From: Membranipora membranacea
Lineage: Eukaryota > Bryozoa > Gymnolaemata > Cheilostomatida > Membraniporidae
DNA: 64,000 nucleotides
Direction of reading: 5' to 3'
Assembly: GCA_914767715.1 (NCBI GenBank)
Contig: OU612066.1
Span: 36,306,283 to 36,370,282 of the forward strand
Below are positions 1-11,583 of this stretch, piece after piece. Below the pieces are notes generated by a model. That model searched no databases, was not told the DNA's origin, and saw only the letters and a list, made by a program, of their open reading frames with translations. Position 1 is the stretch's first letter, and each line of letters begins with the position of its first letter. A program made the translations under genes and the position numbers.

Positions 1-1005
1 ACATATAAATCATTTACATTACAGGAAGGAGCTGTCACTTTATGACTTAATGTGTTCTAATCCTTCCATGGATTAATTTGTGTCACATGACACATGTTCT
101 GGCGGTTTAACAAAACACAGAGACATTAATACCAGGATGGGTACCACAAATAGTATGCTGTTCTGTGTCGGGATGAGAGAACATGAGTGAGGAATTTATC
201 TAATGCTACCTTTACAATATGAGTTGCAAAAATGTGAACGGAACAAACTTTTAAATTCCCATGCGAAAAACTTATCAGTCAAACAAAAATGGGGTCAATT
301 GGTACCAAATTCCAACCAGAACAGAATGTTTTGAATGCATGTGATTGAATTTGATGGGCAAAATTTGAATCCAGGTTGTCAATGAATTAAATGGTGACTT
401 GTAGGTCAGAAGAGATAAAGCCCACTCTTTGCCACCACAGGCATATATTAAATTATTAGTCACACATACGGATAGGGGTAAGGGAATAAGTGAATCATAA
501 AGCATCAAACGAATAACCGATATGATCTTTTTATCCCACCTTTAAGTGAAGTGAAACTATTAATACCTAAATAAACCACCTGCAATATAGCGACTATTCA
601 CCAATTATCTGGCAACACCCCAGCATACTTATTGTTACACAAAGCTCTCTTACCAAACTCTGGTGGGCTAAATTCTGCTATGCTAAGTGATTGATAGCTT
701 TATTATACATCATTATGACAGTTAAAATTCTTCAATTATGCCAAAAATCATTTCCTGCAGGAATGTACCTATTATCATTCTGGTCGGATATTGTCCTGTC
801 CAGATACAGGCATGATGGAGATGAATTAGGTGGTACGTGTAGCTGATACAACTGAGTAACAAATTACGATTTGCATAATTAGCAATGCACATCATATCCT
901 ATTTGCTTCCAGTTTCTCGAGTAGTGTACCATCATCAAGTGGATAGTGACTGTTTTGCCTACATTTCAGCTCCACTCGCCGTCAGGACTGGGAAACACTC
1001 TTGGA

Positions 1006-1013
1006 TATAAAAG
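1006..1013 (+). promoter_or_regulatory. TATA-like box before PLA2-like pseudogene
   Basis: The sequence TATAAAAG lies about 90 bases before a GTAAGC splice donor near 1104. The intact paralogue on the minus strand has a comparable TATAAAAAG upstream of its signal-peptide exon, which supports a promoter. No start codon with a hydrophobic leader follows it here, so it may drive nothing. An open frame also runs straight across this site, so it could instead sit inside an exon. Confidence 0.3.
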
Positions 1014-1356
1014 TGAAGTCAGTTTTAGCCTTGTGACTGTGAGTATTGGTAATAGCTGTCACTGTGTCACATCTCACTATGTAGAAGAAGACCGCCATCA
1101 AGGTAAGCTGTAATACTAGGTTATATTATACCCTTCCCCTCAATACTTGATGCACACTAAGTGAACAGCCTATTTTTCTATTGCAATGTCAATATTCTAG
1201 ATTTTTAATTTTAATTCGGTAAGTGTAGTCTTTTCTAATCTAATCTAGGTCTACATGAATTACTAGCCAATCGCCGTGACTACCATGAGACCAATAAGAC
1301 ATTTAAGATTGGCTGCCTGTTATAACAGCTTTCCTGTATTCTTATTTGCGTCACAG

Positions 1357-4071
1357 GTATGACAGATGGATGCTCTGTACCATTCTGGTTACCTTGACCA
1401 TATATACATGTATTCACAGAATCCTGTCACAAACACGATCAGTGCTATGGATGTGTAAGTAACCTGTTATTATTCTCAATTTACCAAACATCAGAAGTAG
1501 TCTCAGTTTGACTCTTTAGCAGCCCCATCCCAGCCTCTTGTTGGCAGGGCCTTCGTGCTCTTCCAATGCATGTCATGTGCTGGCGTCTTGAGGGCAAACT
1601 TTTAGTTTCTGACAGCTATAATTGGTCCTATCTATGACAGATGGTGACTGGTCCATCAAAACAAATCCAGGAAATCTAACATAGCTGAGTAGGCAGAGTC
1701 TCACCTTTTGATTGCTTGTTGCTCTTTTAAATTTTGACACCCAGGGTAATTAAACACAATATCATCATTTTATCCAATTTGATTTATCGGAGTTGCTACT
1801 CCCTTGATCTGGAAATTTGCCAAGTGAAAGGGAAATGCAAGAAGATTGAGTTAAAAATCTACCGGATCAGCACGCATTCATTCATGGCATAGTAAAGATT
1901 GTAAATGATGAATCTTAGTACCTTATCTCGCTGTTGCTAAAAATACAACTTCTGTTTGAATATTGTACACTATGAATTATTAGATTAAACTATACGAATC
2001 AAGATGTCTCACAAGCTCCTACCAATTGAACACATTCTTCATGTGATACTTTTCAAACTAAAAGATTATGAGTAATTAATACCAGTCACCAATGCAGCCA
2101 TGATAAGGCAGACATGATGAGTCAAATAGAGAGCAGTGAATCAACCATCTAAATCGATTGAATCATACATACATCATTTATGTATCATCCATGGACAGGC
2201 TCTAGAGTTTTAAGTCCTGAAGCTGTGCGTGATTGTGCTCTCTCTTATCATGAGAACATAACCACTACAGCCATCGGCACCATTTTATGGAAGATTGGCA
2301 AGTCATTCATTTTTTCCTAGAATAATATACAACGTGATTGGTACTTGGCACAATTTGACCTCTTGCCCTGACAGGTTTCACAAAACTTCACCGTGCACAT
2401 TTTTCCCGTTGTGTAGTCTGAAATAATAACATTACCTCTTACTTACACAACAGGGTTCACACAAATGGTATGCTCTCAACAGAAAGCAATGCGACGATAT
2501 ATTCCTGATCAACTTACAAGCTGCCTGCAACAACATCTCAATTTGGAGACGCTTCTCTTGCTATGTAAGTTTTACGCTGCCCTTTGGTTCCATATTTGGC
2601 ATAAGATATTATGTAAATTAACATATTTTGCTGCACCAATTAGCCAATGGCTGCTCAGACTGAAGGTGTTAGTACTGGTGAGTTATTGGAGTGACTCAGT
2701 TTTGGCTAACCGATGTGGATATTCATACAAAATACAGAGTAAATGGTAGCTAGCAATCAGGATGAAAGTTCATCATTTCAAGTATGTGCGGCAAGGCAAA
2801 CCTTACTTCCTAGTCCGGTGGCAGCCTATGCAAAATGTGGCTAGAAGTGCAAATTCATTTACGATTTATGGCTGGATAGGGTTCGAAACTGGTAGAGTTT
2901 TTCATACTGATCGCAATGCAATGCAAGGCAATGCAAGGCAATTGCACTAAGTTGCACAATTAGGCGGCTAATTGCCGAAAACGCTGCCGGTAAAGGGAAG
3001 GTGATCAAAAAATGATGTTAAGGTTTCAAAACAACATAAATCTGAAAGAGCATGCCATATTTGGTGGGTTTACAATTTTGTATGGTTCTGCTATCATAAA
3101 TAGATGAGATGCGGCGAACAACGATTGCAATACCCCTCATATCACCTGTATATAACTATCATTGAAACGACACTAATTTTTCAATGTTGCTGTCGCCTCG
3201 AAACCTGACTTCGAATGTTCCTATCAATCTTTTTATGGTGGTATTGTTTTTCTCAGCACTACATACTTTTTTGATACTTGAAGGAGCTAATTTTTGCTTT
3301 ATACGCTACATAACCTTATAAAAACAATTTTTATGAAACTATAATGAAAACTTAAAATATGCACTAATTTGAAAAAACGACACACGTAAAAGGAAGTGAC
3401 AAGATAGGAGGGGGCTGCCACCGGACTATCCGTGGAACACTTTAATCCAGTATGGAAATGGTTAGAACACATTAACTAATATATAGAATAATATCTAATC
3501 TAGAACCACCTGAACATAAGTATCTGGGGTATAAAACCTGATGCCTGCTTACATTAGCCTTGTCAAAGGCCAACAAAAGTGCACATGGCTGCGTCAAAAA
3601 GACTATGCTTACACGTCTGGATCATCATACTTAATGTCTGACAGCTACTTCTTGGGAAACGGCAGAAACATTATAAATCATGTTTATAACACGGTACTTT
3701 TGGTTACTGTATATGACTTGCCTAAATTGCCCACAAAAACTGCTTCACAACAATTTTTTAGTGTCTGGATAATCTAAGTGTGTCCTTTTATGGAGCAGGT
3801 CAAATAAATCTGTAGTTCGAAGCTCAGTCTGATAATTACTTTGTTTGTTGGTATGTCAGTGGTCAGTCTTCAGCAGATAGAGCCAGATGTTTAGGGATCA
3901 ATGTCCTGCTTAATTGCCTGTAGCCGGTTATTGATTAGATTTGTGGAATGTGTTTTGCAGATAGTGAAAGGCGTGTACTATGCTGGTGTGAGGATAGCTG
4001 GCAAACACAGATACCGAACCCAGCCTAGAGAATGGTGTGAAAAACCATGGGTGAAAAACTGTCTGGTTTAG
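1357..4071 (+). pseudogene. Secreted phospholipase A2-like gene, broken
   Basis: Three exons align with the intact minus-strand gene at 47-48.7 kb. Exon 2 (1357-1454) encodes the Ca-loop/active-site segment ending CHKHDQCYGC, containing the PLA2 His-Asp pair. Exon 3 (2454-2564) carries a QCDD...AAC cysteine segment. The last exon (3961-4071) ends VKNCLV and TAG. Exon lengths 98, 111 and 111 and all phases match the paralogue or keep frame, with GTAAGT donors after exons 2 and 3. Two defects are visible. An in-frame TGA at 1395-1397 sits where the paralogue has Arg. No signal-peptide exon is recognisable upstream, although a phase-compatible donor occurs near 1104. The family hydrolyses the sn-2 ester of phospholipids outside the cell, and conodipine-like venom enzymes belong to the same broad group. 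I infer a recent pseudogene; a sequencing error at the TGA is the alternative. Confidence 0.75.
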
Positions 4072-4184
4072 TGTCGGAAGACGCATTGAGCCAAGAAATG
4101 TTAAATTGGAATTCATAGGGCGTATACAGTTATGACTAGCACAAAATAGTCCCTGGAGCATCTTTCATCACTCAATGGATGCAT

Positions 4185-4627
4185 CTCACATCAAGAGGCT
4201 GGAAAAACAACCTCAGCATATGAAAGGTACAACGGTCACTTTGTGATGTCATCGCTGGCCGTATCTTATTCTGGTGAAGAAATAACAATTCATGTTAACT
4301 AAACTAGCTGTATACATGTTTTCTTAATGTATGAATAAGGGCTCATTCTGGTGAGAAGATAAAATAACTAACAAAACTGGTACGCAAAACAAATTTCAAT
4401 TGAAAACTGACTAACACAAAAATGATAGGTTAAATAATTTCCAGTATTTTTGTTTAATAATGAACAAAATGTATTATCAAAATAAACTAATGTAATGTAT
4501 CATTTTATCCTTGGAGTTCAATCCAGTAAGGGAAACTGTTAAAGCTGTTCTACTCGATTAAGGCTGAGTAGTGGTGTTATGATGCTGACTTGCCATTCTC
4601 TGACAGATAATAGCATATTTGCAACTC
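4185..4627. repeat. Dispersed repeat, copy 1
   Basis: This stretch shares long near-identical blocks with 6342-7245, including the block starting CCTCAGCATATGAAAGGTAC and the block ATTGGAGTTCAATCCAGTAA (CTTGGAGTTC here). No coding sense is seen in either copy. It lies directly after the PLA2-like pseudogene. I cannot place it in a named family. Confidence 0.6.
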
Positions 4628-4977
4628 ACTCTGAAAAATATGGAAACCTCTCACCAACCAATCTCTTCAGATCACCCTGTTGAATTTTGTTGAGCCCCTA
4701 TGGATGGGTCCCGAGAGACTTCATCAAACTGGAATTTTGAACCAAATGAACCGGAATCGATCCGCCATCTTAAACTTCATACTCCCTTGCAACACTCAGA
4801 CACAAGTCACAACAGCACGCCCACAAGACATAATGAAATTTTCTGAAGAGAAATCGACCCATCTTTCTAGTGTGTTTGGATTTTCTCTCGAATAATATCA
4901 CGATTTGATTGTGACCAGTTGTCTCCCTCTTCAGGCCCTGGCTTTGCAGGTTTGGCTTGTAACTAACGCAATAATAT

Positions 4978-5628
4978 TTGTCTGACTATTTTGTTAGGGT
5001 TATATTGTTTACTCAACTTTTCAACAAGGGTTTTTCCAGTGATGAGCATTGTTTGGCATTTATCGACGACATCATTGTATTTTCTGAGACCTGGGATGAT
5101 CATAAAACACACCTAAAACAAGTGTTTGACCGCTTGGAGCAGGCTAACCTGAAACTGCATCCAGACAAATGTAAATTTGCTTGCTCCAAGGTCCCATATC
5201 TTGGCTATAAAATAAGTGACAAGGAATTATCTGTGAATATTGATAAAGTTAAAGCGGTGCTTGAATTTCCAATTCCAACTTGTGTGAGGGATGTAAGGTC
5301 TTTCCTTGGCATGGCTAACTACTATTCGAGATTCATACCAAAGTACAGCACTATAGCTAATCCACTGCATGAACTCCTAACCCTGAAAAAGGATGAGGAT
5401 TTTGTGTGGCAAGATAAACATCAGGCAGCATTTGTAAGTATAAGGGAAGCACTGATATCAGCAACAATATTGACATTACCAAATCCTGACCATAAACCTG
5501 TGGTTTACACTGATGCTTCTGACACTGCAATTGGCTACATTTTGGGCCAGGTTGATTCACATGGAACAGGAACTGTTATTAAATATGGTTGGGATCATAT
5601 AGAGGGGCTGAGCAAAATTATTCTATAA
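4978..5628 (+). mobile_element. Ty3/gypsy-type pol fragment (RT to RNase H)
   Basis: A 216-codon open frame whose first ~20 residues look unrelated, followed by the second half of a Ty3/gypsy reverse transcriptase. The catalytic box reads AFIDDIIVFS, then PDKCKFACSKVPYLGYKIS and RSFLGMANYYSRFIPKYS follow, both typical of this group. The RNase H domain starts at VVYTDASDTAIGYILGQ and then breaks off. There is no gag, protease, integrase or LTR nearby, so this is a dead fragment. It differs in sequence from the LTR element at 23.5-27.7 kb and comes from another lineage. Confidence 0.85.
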
Positions 5629-6464
5629 CACACAAGGAGGGTTACAGCAGTAGAGAAATACAAACATTACCCGGCTGCTCCACCATATATGATATTGTTG
5701 TTTGTTATGAATGTTGAATGAGGGCTGATGCAGTTTGTGTTTGATTGATATAGAATTATCTTCACTTGGGGTTGTAGCTTATAGTAAGAGGTTTAAATAA
5801 ACGTGTTGACTTGTAGAGGGTTAAACACTAACTGATTCATGTTCACTGTTTACATAGCGTGCATATAAAGGATTAAAATGATTGCGGGGTCAGAGGTTAA
5901 CAATTGTAAAAATGATTCATACTATATTTGCGTAACACAAAAATGTATTTACATTGATAGTACAACTGTTGCGTGTATAATATTGCCACAATATGGTATC
6001 ATCAGTAGATGTTTAATTTATTTATATGAGTCATAGCGAGACTCAATCACACGACAGGACTTGAATATGCATCCTGTTTTACCAAATCACCAAATGGTAC
6101 CAGCCATGCCCCTTAATGTACTGACTTTCTTCTAGCTTGTCCATAATCTGTGACTTGACACGATATATTTACCTTCAATTTTGATTTTTCTTGCAATTTG
6201 CACCCAATTAAACCTAAATTCAAATCTAATAGGTTGTTTATTGCAGTGTCAAAATTTCTGTATTGTGACCAGTGAGGCCTTGAGTGCAAGTAATTGTTTA
6301 TTAAAAGTGCCTGTCACCTAAACTTTTTGCAAAGTATATCTCACATCATGAGGCTGGGAAAACAACCTCAGCATATGAAAGGTACTAAGGTCACTTTGTG
6401 ATGTCATCATTGGCCGTAACTTATCTAGTGAGGAAAAGCCAATTTAATTTAATTAGCTATACAC

Positions 6465-6496
<32 letters not shown>

Positions 6497-6557
6497 CTTT
6501 GTAATTGTCGATCCAAGTCAATGACAAATAAAGACCATGCATAAATAAATAAATAAA
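6465..6557 (+). repeat. TA microsatellite and TAAA-tailed retroelement end
   Basis: A run of about 13 TA units is followed by a stretch ending AATAAAGACCATG and then repeated CATAAATAAATAAATAAA. A simple repeat of this kind after an AATAAAG sequence is how many LINE and SINE 3' ends look. No body that I can name lies upstream. Confidence 0.5.
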
Positions 6558-6596
6558 AACAAAGCAGTCAGGTGTATTTATGAAAAATAACATTGT

Positions 6597-6878
6597 CTAT
6601 AAATGCTGTCCTATTTTTACAGAACGGTGATTTCGGGATTCCAAAAATGTTTTGCACGGATGAATCTCATATTTTTTAACCTTTGCAATATATCGAAAAC
6701 AAAGAATATCAAGATGTATTTTTAGCTCTTTGAGCTTTAGTAAAGAAAGTCTCTCTTTATAGTCTTCCTCATATGGAATCATAACTCTGGTGCAGAGCCT
6801 TTGAAATCTCTCAAGTTTATCCTTATCATTTTGGGAGGTATGTGGGAACCAGCACGGGGCTGCATATGATAAAACCAA
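6597..6878 (-). mobile_element. Non-LTR retrotransposon ORF2, C-terminal fragment
   Basis: A 93-codon minus-strand frame resembles the extreme C-terminus of LINE reverse-transcriptase proteins: SYAAPCWFPHTSQNDKDKLE, then a basic segment with RFQRLCTRVMIP and LKLKELKIHLDILCF. In intact elements this segment follows the RT and thumb. No catalytic part is present, so it is a 5'-truncated remnant inside the dispersed repeat. Confidence 0.6.
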
Positions 6879-7315
6879 TTAAAGTCTAGCTTCAAAAAAT
6901 AATATCAGTGAATGAGACCTCACACCAGCTTTTTTTACATGTAAATGTATGTAAATACATGTAAATGTATGATAAGAGAGCTCATTCTGGTAAATTTTAG
7001 AACCAAACAAATATAATGAAGAAGGAGTAACACAAAAATGATATCTTAAATAATTTCCAGTATTTCTTTTTTATAATCAGCAAAAGAGATTATCAAACGA
7101 AAACTGAATAAATAATTTTAATTGTATCATTTTATCATTGGAGTTCAATCCAGTAAGGGAAACTGTTAAAGCTGTTCTACTTGATTGAGGCTGAGTATCG
7201 GTGTTGTGATGCTGACTTGCCTTTCTCTGACAGATTATAGCATACTTGTGCCCCTTCTATCTCATTATTATATATCGTTTCCTCCACAGCCCCGTAACAG
7301 GACCAGATGTGAAGT

Positions 7316-7940
7316 AGAGTGCAAGTAATTGTTTATTAAAAGAAGCTTGTCACCTAAACCTTTTGCAAATTAGGGTTTTTTAAACTAGGGCTAACCTTGA
7401 GTGACGAAATATCGGGGTAGAATGAATAAGGGTCATGTAACTTCAGGTTTGGAGTCGGTTCATAATTTCCTAGCTTGTAGAACTGCTGATGTTCCTTAAT
7501 TGTTTGACGTTATGTCATAACCACTAATAGTGATTCTGTAACAATAAGTCCAAATCATAAATTTGTTGACACTTTTTCAGGGTTTATCTGCTAGAATGGC
7601 ACTAGAGACTCAGCAGATTATGTCACATGCTGATTCTAATATATAATTATATGATCAATAATAACATCTCAAAGCATGCAATAACAGCTTGACCCGGTTA
7701 TTTAGTTTAAGTCAAGGTCATAGATTCAAAATACAAATTCAGGGGTCTCTTCAACCCTCAATTGACAAATTGAATGTTTATTAAATTTTAACGAGGCTCT
7801 AGGAAATAAAAAAAAACCACTGCTCATATTAAAGCTTTGCCATAGCAATGAACAAAGAAAGTAACCTAATTTAAAGTGGGAAGATCCAGGGTCTAGAAGG
7901 GTCTAGACTCTAGAGTATGTTATCTCCCATGTTACGTGTT
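7316..7940 (+). repeat. MCT-gene upstream module, orphan copy
   Basis: This stretch resembles the DNA upstream of the intact MCT gene (30970-31400) and of the MCT pseudogene (39710-40080). Shared pieces include TTGTTTATTAAA, the words GAACTGCTGATG and AATAGTGATTCTGT-like blocks, and a tract ending in CTCTTCAACCCTCAATTG or its equivalent. Its last part (7795-7940) is also repeated in inverted orientation at 12300-12480, just before another MCT exon 1. No MCT exon follows it directly, so it appears to be a promoter region left without its gene. Confidence 0.45.
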
Positions 7941-8059
7941 AACACTAAAATATCTTTGACTACGCTACCGTCGCCAATAATATTTTTGGTTAATTTTTAG
8001 TATAAGTAGAGCAGCCTTGTAACTACCCTAGGTAAGCCCGGGCTAGGCGCAGTGGCGTA

Positions 8060-8135
8060 TATTACCACTCACGGCCCACGGATTTCCGTGAATGGCTGGA
8101 TAGCTCAGTGTGTAGAGCGGCGGCGGGCTCGGGGA
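8060..8135 (+). repeat. tRNA-derived (SINE-like) head, low confidence
   Basis: The word TAGCTCAGTGTGTAGAGC fits the D-arm/A-box of a tRNA, in a locally GC-rich patch. No T-arm (GGTTCGAATCC) follows at the expected distance, so it is not a tRNA gene. A SINE head or a decayed tRNA copy is the likeliest reading. Confidence 0.3.
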
Positions 8136-8849
8136 TAAACTTCTCGGTGAGAGTGGGGAAAAGGGGGAGGAGAAAAGAGAAACAAAGGGGAGGGGCAAAG
8201 GAAAGAAAGAGAATAAGTTGTCATCTCATTTTACGTGTCATGACAACTCCTGGGATATTTCATAGTTTTTTATAGTTATACAGTATTATCTTAACACATG
8301 CATAGGGGGAGGTATACAATGGGCAGTAGAAACGCCATTTCGATTCGCAGATGAGGATTTATTGTCTTATGAGTCATCTAAATAACTGACTTCTGATGGC
8401 TGGCAAAGAAATTCTCAGCATTGAATTATTTGACCAGGTCGTTAATGATTTGATAGTCGCCAATAAAGGTTAGCTACGGCCTGCAACACTTGTTCATCAT
8501 ATAAAATGAACTGAAGTAATCCTTTGTGTTAGATAGAAATGTCTATCTATGCAGCAACTTGATCAGCGATATAACAGAAACGGTATAGAGTTTTATTTTG
8601 CCTAATATTTATCAACATCTTGGGTACAAAGCCTATAAGATTGGTTATATTGTATTTTACAAGATAAAATTTTAGACAGATTATTTCTCAACATTATAAT
8701 TATAGCACCTCAATGATGACCTCAACAAAAAAACTAATACTATTATTCAGCCTGAAAAGTTGCTACTAGAACATGAGAGTCAAGTAAAAAAATAATACAA
8801 CAGGAAATATCAAGCATAGTGTTATGTTTGTGTACAGATCAGAAGTCAT
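8136..8849. other. No gene recognised
   Basis: A purine-rich stretch (8150-8215) is followed by A+T-rich DNA with no open frame or repeat that I can name. Confidence 0.4.
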
Positions 8850-9117
8850 TCATATGCAAATACTTAGTAGGTACTCATATAATATGTATGTTGACATCAT
8901 GTCGGCCTCACAATACCTCATTGCACGCTGGATGCAGAACTTGAGGCTAATATAAAGTTGATGGATGAGACTGCAGCTCAGCTCGTATGGCCGTACTAAT
9001 GTGGACAAGATTTGTTGAGGTGTCTTTGCAGCAGGTGATGAGTTGGCAGCGTGCAGTCGACGTATAAGATGTGACAGTGTGATATGCTGAATCTGGTCAA
9101 GAAGACTCCCACTATAC
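8850..9117 (-). CDS. Unidentified protein exon
   Basis: On the minus strand a good acceptor (TCCTCTTGCAG) opens at 9117 into an 89-codon frame ending in TGA at 8850. The translation is amphipathic and helical (SLLDQIQHITLSHLIRRLHA, later LSCSLIHQLYISLKF). An alternative end is a possible donor at TATGA|GTACCT. The length and composition look like a genuine exon, but I do not recognise the family. Its phase does not match the exon at 9637-10011, so if both belong to one gene another exon must lie between them. Confidence 0.35.
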
Positions 9118-9636
9118 CTGCAAGAGGAGAATGTTTATATTATGCAAAAGGGGCAGTGTGAAAGTATCTGATCGAACAAAAGATATTTTTTCTAATTTAT
9201 TACATCGGCAAAAGTATCTCTTGTCTGATCAGATGTGATCTTGTCAGGTTTGGTTGTTTTTGCGTGAGCTTTGCCATTTTACGTTGTAATAGCACATATT
9301 ATTTGATTCAGCTGATACTATGTGACGGTCGCCTCAGAACAACGTTAGAATGAAAACTATTCAAAGTGTCTAAACATCAAGCTAGAAGAGTAAATATATG
9401 TTTGAAATAAATTCAGCTAGATGAGTTAATGTTAGCCAGCACTTAATTCTAGCTAATTGAAGTAAGAGTATTTTTAATGTAAAGTGTAAATGTTTGCGAG
9501 AATTAGATTTAGCTCATTCAAATAGCCGATGTGCGGAACGGCGAGCTTCTCCTACTCATCTAAGGTATGATGTAGTTCCTCAAATCAAACACTGCAATAA
9601 GCATTGGGCCTACTTTGCTTTAAGAAAACAACGTAC

Positions 9637-10011
9637 CATTTGCAAAGAGTTGATGTGTGTCCACGGGTCAGGTAATGGATAAGTAGTTGAGTTCTTAGTG
9701 GAAAACTGCCTAAGTGATCCCATCGTTCTTTGCATCATCAAGGAAACTAGATATAAACGGAAAGCACACTCCAGCCGATTATTCAGTATATTGTCCTTTC
9801 GTTTGTACAACGCTAAATAAATCCATGACCTCTCTGCCCAAAATATTAAGCCACGTTTACACATGAGGTTGAAATGGTCAAATACTACTATGTCATGAGT
9901 ATCGTTGTAACACACTTTTAGCGGAAAAGACTTAATTAGAAAGTTGGAGCATGGAAGAGAATAATAATTGCGTGCATCCACCTTGTCGCCAATAAGCCAT
10001 AATTTGCACAT
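9637..10011 (-). CDS. Unidentified protein exon, possibly first coding exon
   Basis: A 125-codon open frame starts with ATG at 10011 and ends at a strong donor, CAAATG|GTACGT. Residues include FLIKSFPLKVCYNDTHDIVV and RGLIFWAERSWIYLALYKRK. An in-frame stop lies a few codons upstream of the ATG and no good acceptor is seen, so the ATG is a plausible start. There is no signal peptide and no recognised domain. With the exon at 8850-9117 it may form one gene on the minus strand. Confidence 0.35.
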
Positions 10012-10019
10012 AATATTGA

Positions 10020-11085
10020 TTATGTCATTGTCTCACGATCGGCAAGATGACATACCCATTACCTGTTTTAGATGAGGCTTGTAACAACTAGGGTTAGGGT
10101 GTTATAATCTCAAGCCAATCTGTCACAAGACATAGGGCCTACTGTTACCAATTCCACTGACAAAAACACTGGTAATGCATATTATACATCTGATTAGGCT
10201 TAGGCTACTTACGCTTAGCGGAGGATACTTTCTTCTCTCCATCAGTCATTTCTGCATTGAACCATGTCTTCCTCTGAATAGCATTCGGGTCTTCAACTTA
10301 ACTGCTGGCAGCCTTGTCCCAAAAAGTACATCCAGAAATATAGATTGTGTACCTACAAGATCATGCAATGGAGATTTGAGCAAGAGAAAGACTACGTAAA
10401 TACTCAACTGATCGCTGAATCAGGAGCTCTTTCAATGAGAATGAGCAAACTACGCTAGTCAATATGTCGCCATCACTTCGCCCTAATCCTATACTGTCCC
10501 TCAGTTCCAAAGACAGGGCTAGTAACTGAGGTAACACCAACTGAGTCCACCAGCAAGGAATCAATCAATCAATTATTGGAGATAGAAATTAAGCTACTAC
10601 CCACCTAAGTAACCTGTCTTGACAAGCTTGTCAAAGATTGACAAAGCTTGTCAAGACAAGCTACCACCTAAGCAGCCATCCAGCCCTTTAACTCCTTGCT
10701 AAGAGTAAGTGTAAGGCTACTTACTAGCTAGTATCTAGTAGTAAAAAAATACTCACATCATCATCTTTCTTTGGTTCAAAACTAACCAGACTTCTTCTCA
10801 TCAGGCCAGATGTTTTTTTATACAGGCTGTACCTGTCCAGTCTTCAACCCACTCATATGAGTAAAACATACAGCTAAGCTTATTTTGCTTCATCATAAAA
10901 AGAGTATAAGGAATTTGTCCAGTGCTTGCTTGAACACTTTCAGTCTCTATTCTCCTGTCAAAACCACTCGGTTTGCTTCATAATAGTTGAGCAGGAATGT
11001 AATTTGGAGGATAGTGAGGGATTTATGTAGTTTTCAATAACAATTCAACTTGAAATAATATTAAAATCATTTATAGTTAAATATT
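10020..11085. other. Intergenic, one small hairpin
   Basis: No credible exon is seen. At 10617-10657 an inverted repeat of about 14 bases per arm (CTTGACAAGCTT ... AAGCTTGTCAAG) could form a hairpin. Confidence 0.4.
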
Positions 11086-11092
11086 TTAATGG

Positions 11093-11233
11093 AAATATTG
11101 AGAATTGAGAATAAATAAAAATTGAGAAAATGCGAGACAATGTATTGAAGGGATATATTTTCTCAATTTTGAGATAGTAGAGTTGTCCACTCTGGCAGGA
11201 TTCTCAATTTTCTCAATTATTCTCAATTTTAGG
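11093..11233. repeat. Foldback of TTCTCAATT-type motifs
   Basis: The motif TTGAGAAT/TTGAGAAA is repeated at 11097-11130, and its complement TTCTCAATTT is repeated three times at 11202-11231. The two blocks face each other and could pair. The second block directly adjoins the tRNA-like sequence at 11232. Confidence 0.5.
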
Positions 11234-11294
11234 TATAAGTATAGTGGATCTCTGCTAATAATCAGAATGTTGTGGGTTCGAATCCCATCAAGTT
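11232..11294 (+). tRNA. tRNA-like sequence or tRNA-derived repeat (anticodon-like AAT)
   Basis: The T-arm is convincing: GTGGG TTCGAAT CCCAT pairs over five positions and carries the B-box GGTTCGAATCC. Upstream, AAGTATAGTGGATC looks like a shortened A-box/D-arm, and TCTG-CTAATAAT-CAGA makes a four-pair stem with an eight-base loop containing CTAATAA, as in tRNA-Ile(AAT). The loop is one base too long and no seven-pair acceptor stem can be drawn, so a working tRNA is unlikely. Confidence 0.35.
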
Positions 11295-11452
11295 CAGTTT
11301 TTTTTTCAAACGGGTGCTTTATAACTGGAGCATTTTTACCGTAATCTTCTACTGCTATTGAGTTGTTTTCTGAAAGTACCCAACAGCTCAGTGAGCTATT
11401 GAAATACCTCTCTGCTTGCACTATTTTGCTACCGATATGCAAAATTTTCCGT

Positions 11453-11529
11453 GGTGGGAGGGCGCTTAAGCGCCCCTCCCACCCCCATCCCGCCACGCCT
11501 ACGGCGTGTGGATCGGGCTGCGCCCGATC
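11453..11529. other. Three consecutive GC-rich hairpins
   Basis: In A+T-rich surroundings, three perfect or near-perfect inverted repeats follow one another: 11453-11484 (GGGCGC TTAA GCGCCC core), 11494-11508 (CACGCC TAC GGCGTG) and 11511-11529 (GATCGGGC TGC GCCCGATC). A frame can be read across them, but its sequence only mirrors the palindromes. A similar hairpin, TTTTTCGCGC GTA GCGCGAAAAA, sits at 12128-12150. Confidence 0.75.
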
Positions 11530-11583
11530 ATTATGCTCATCTCTAAAAAGTCAGTGAGTGAAATTTTTTTGAATATACGCCCC

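Larger units (their letters stand above)
6342..7245. repeat. Dispersed repeat, copy 2, interrupted
   Basis: This is a second copy of the repeat at 4185-4627. Its first block (6342-6430) and last block (6970-7245) match copy 1, and about 540 extra bases between them hold a TA microsatellite, a TAAA-tailed 3' end and a LINE fragment. A short segment containing GAGTGCAAGTAATTGTTTAT occurs on both sides (near 6290 and 7318), so the whole block lies between direct repeats about 1.03 kb apart. Confidence 0.55.

Noticed and set aside
11363-11557. Open frame through the GC-rich hairpins
   Set aside because: The residues only reflect the palindromes, there is no domain, and splice support is absent.
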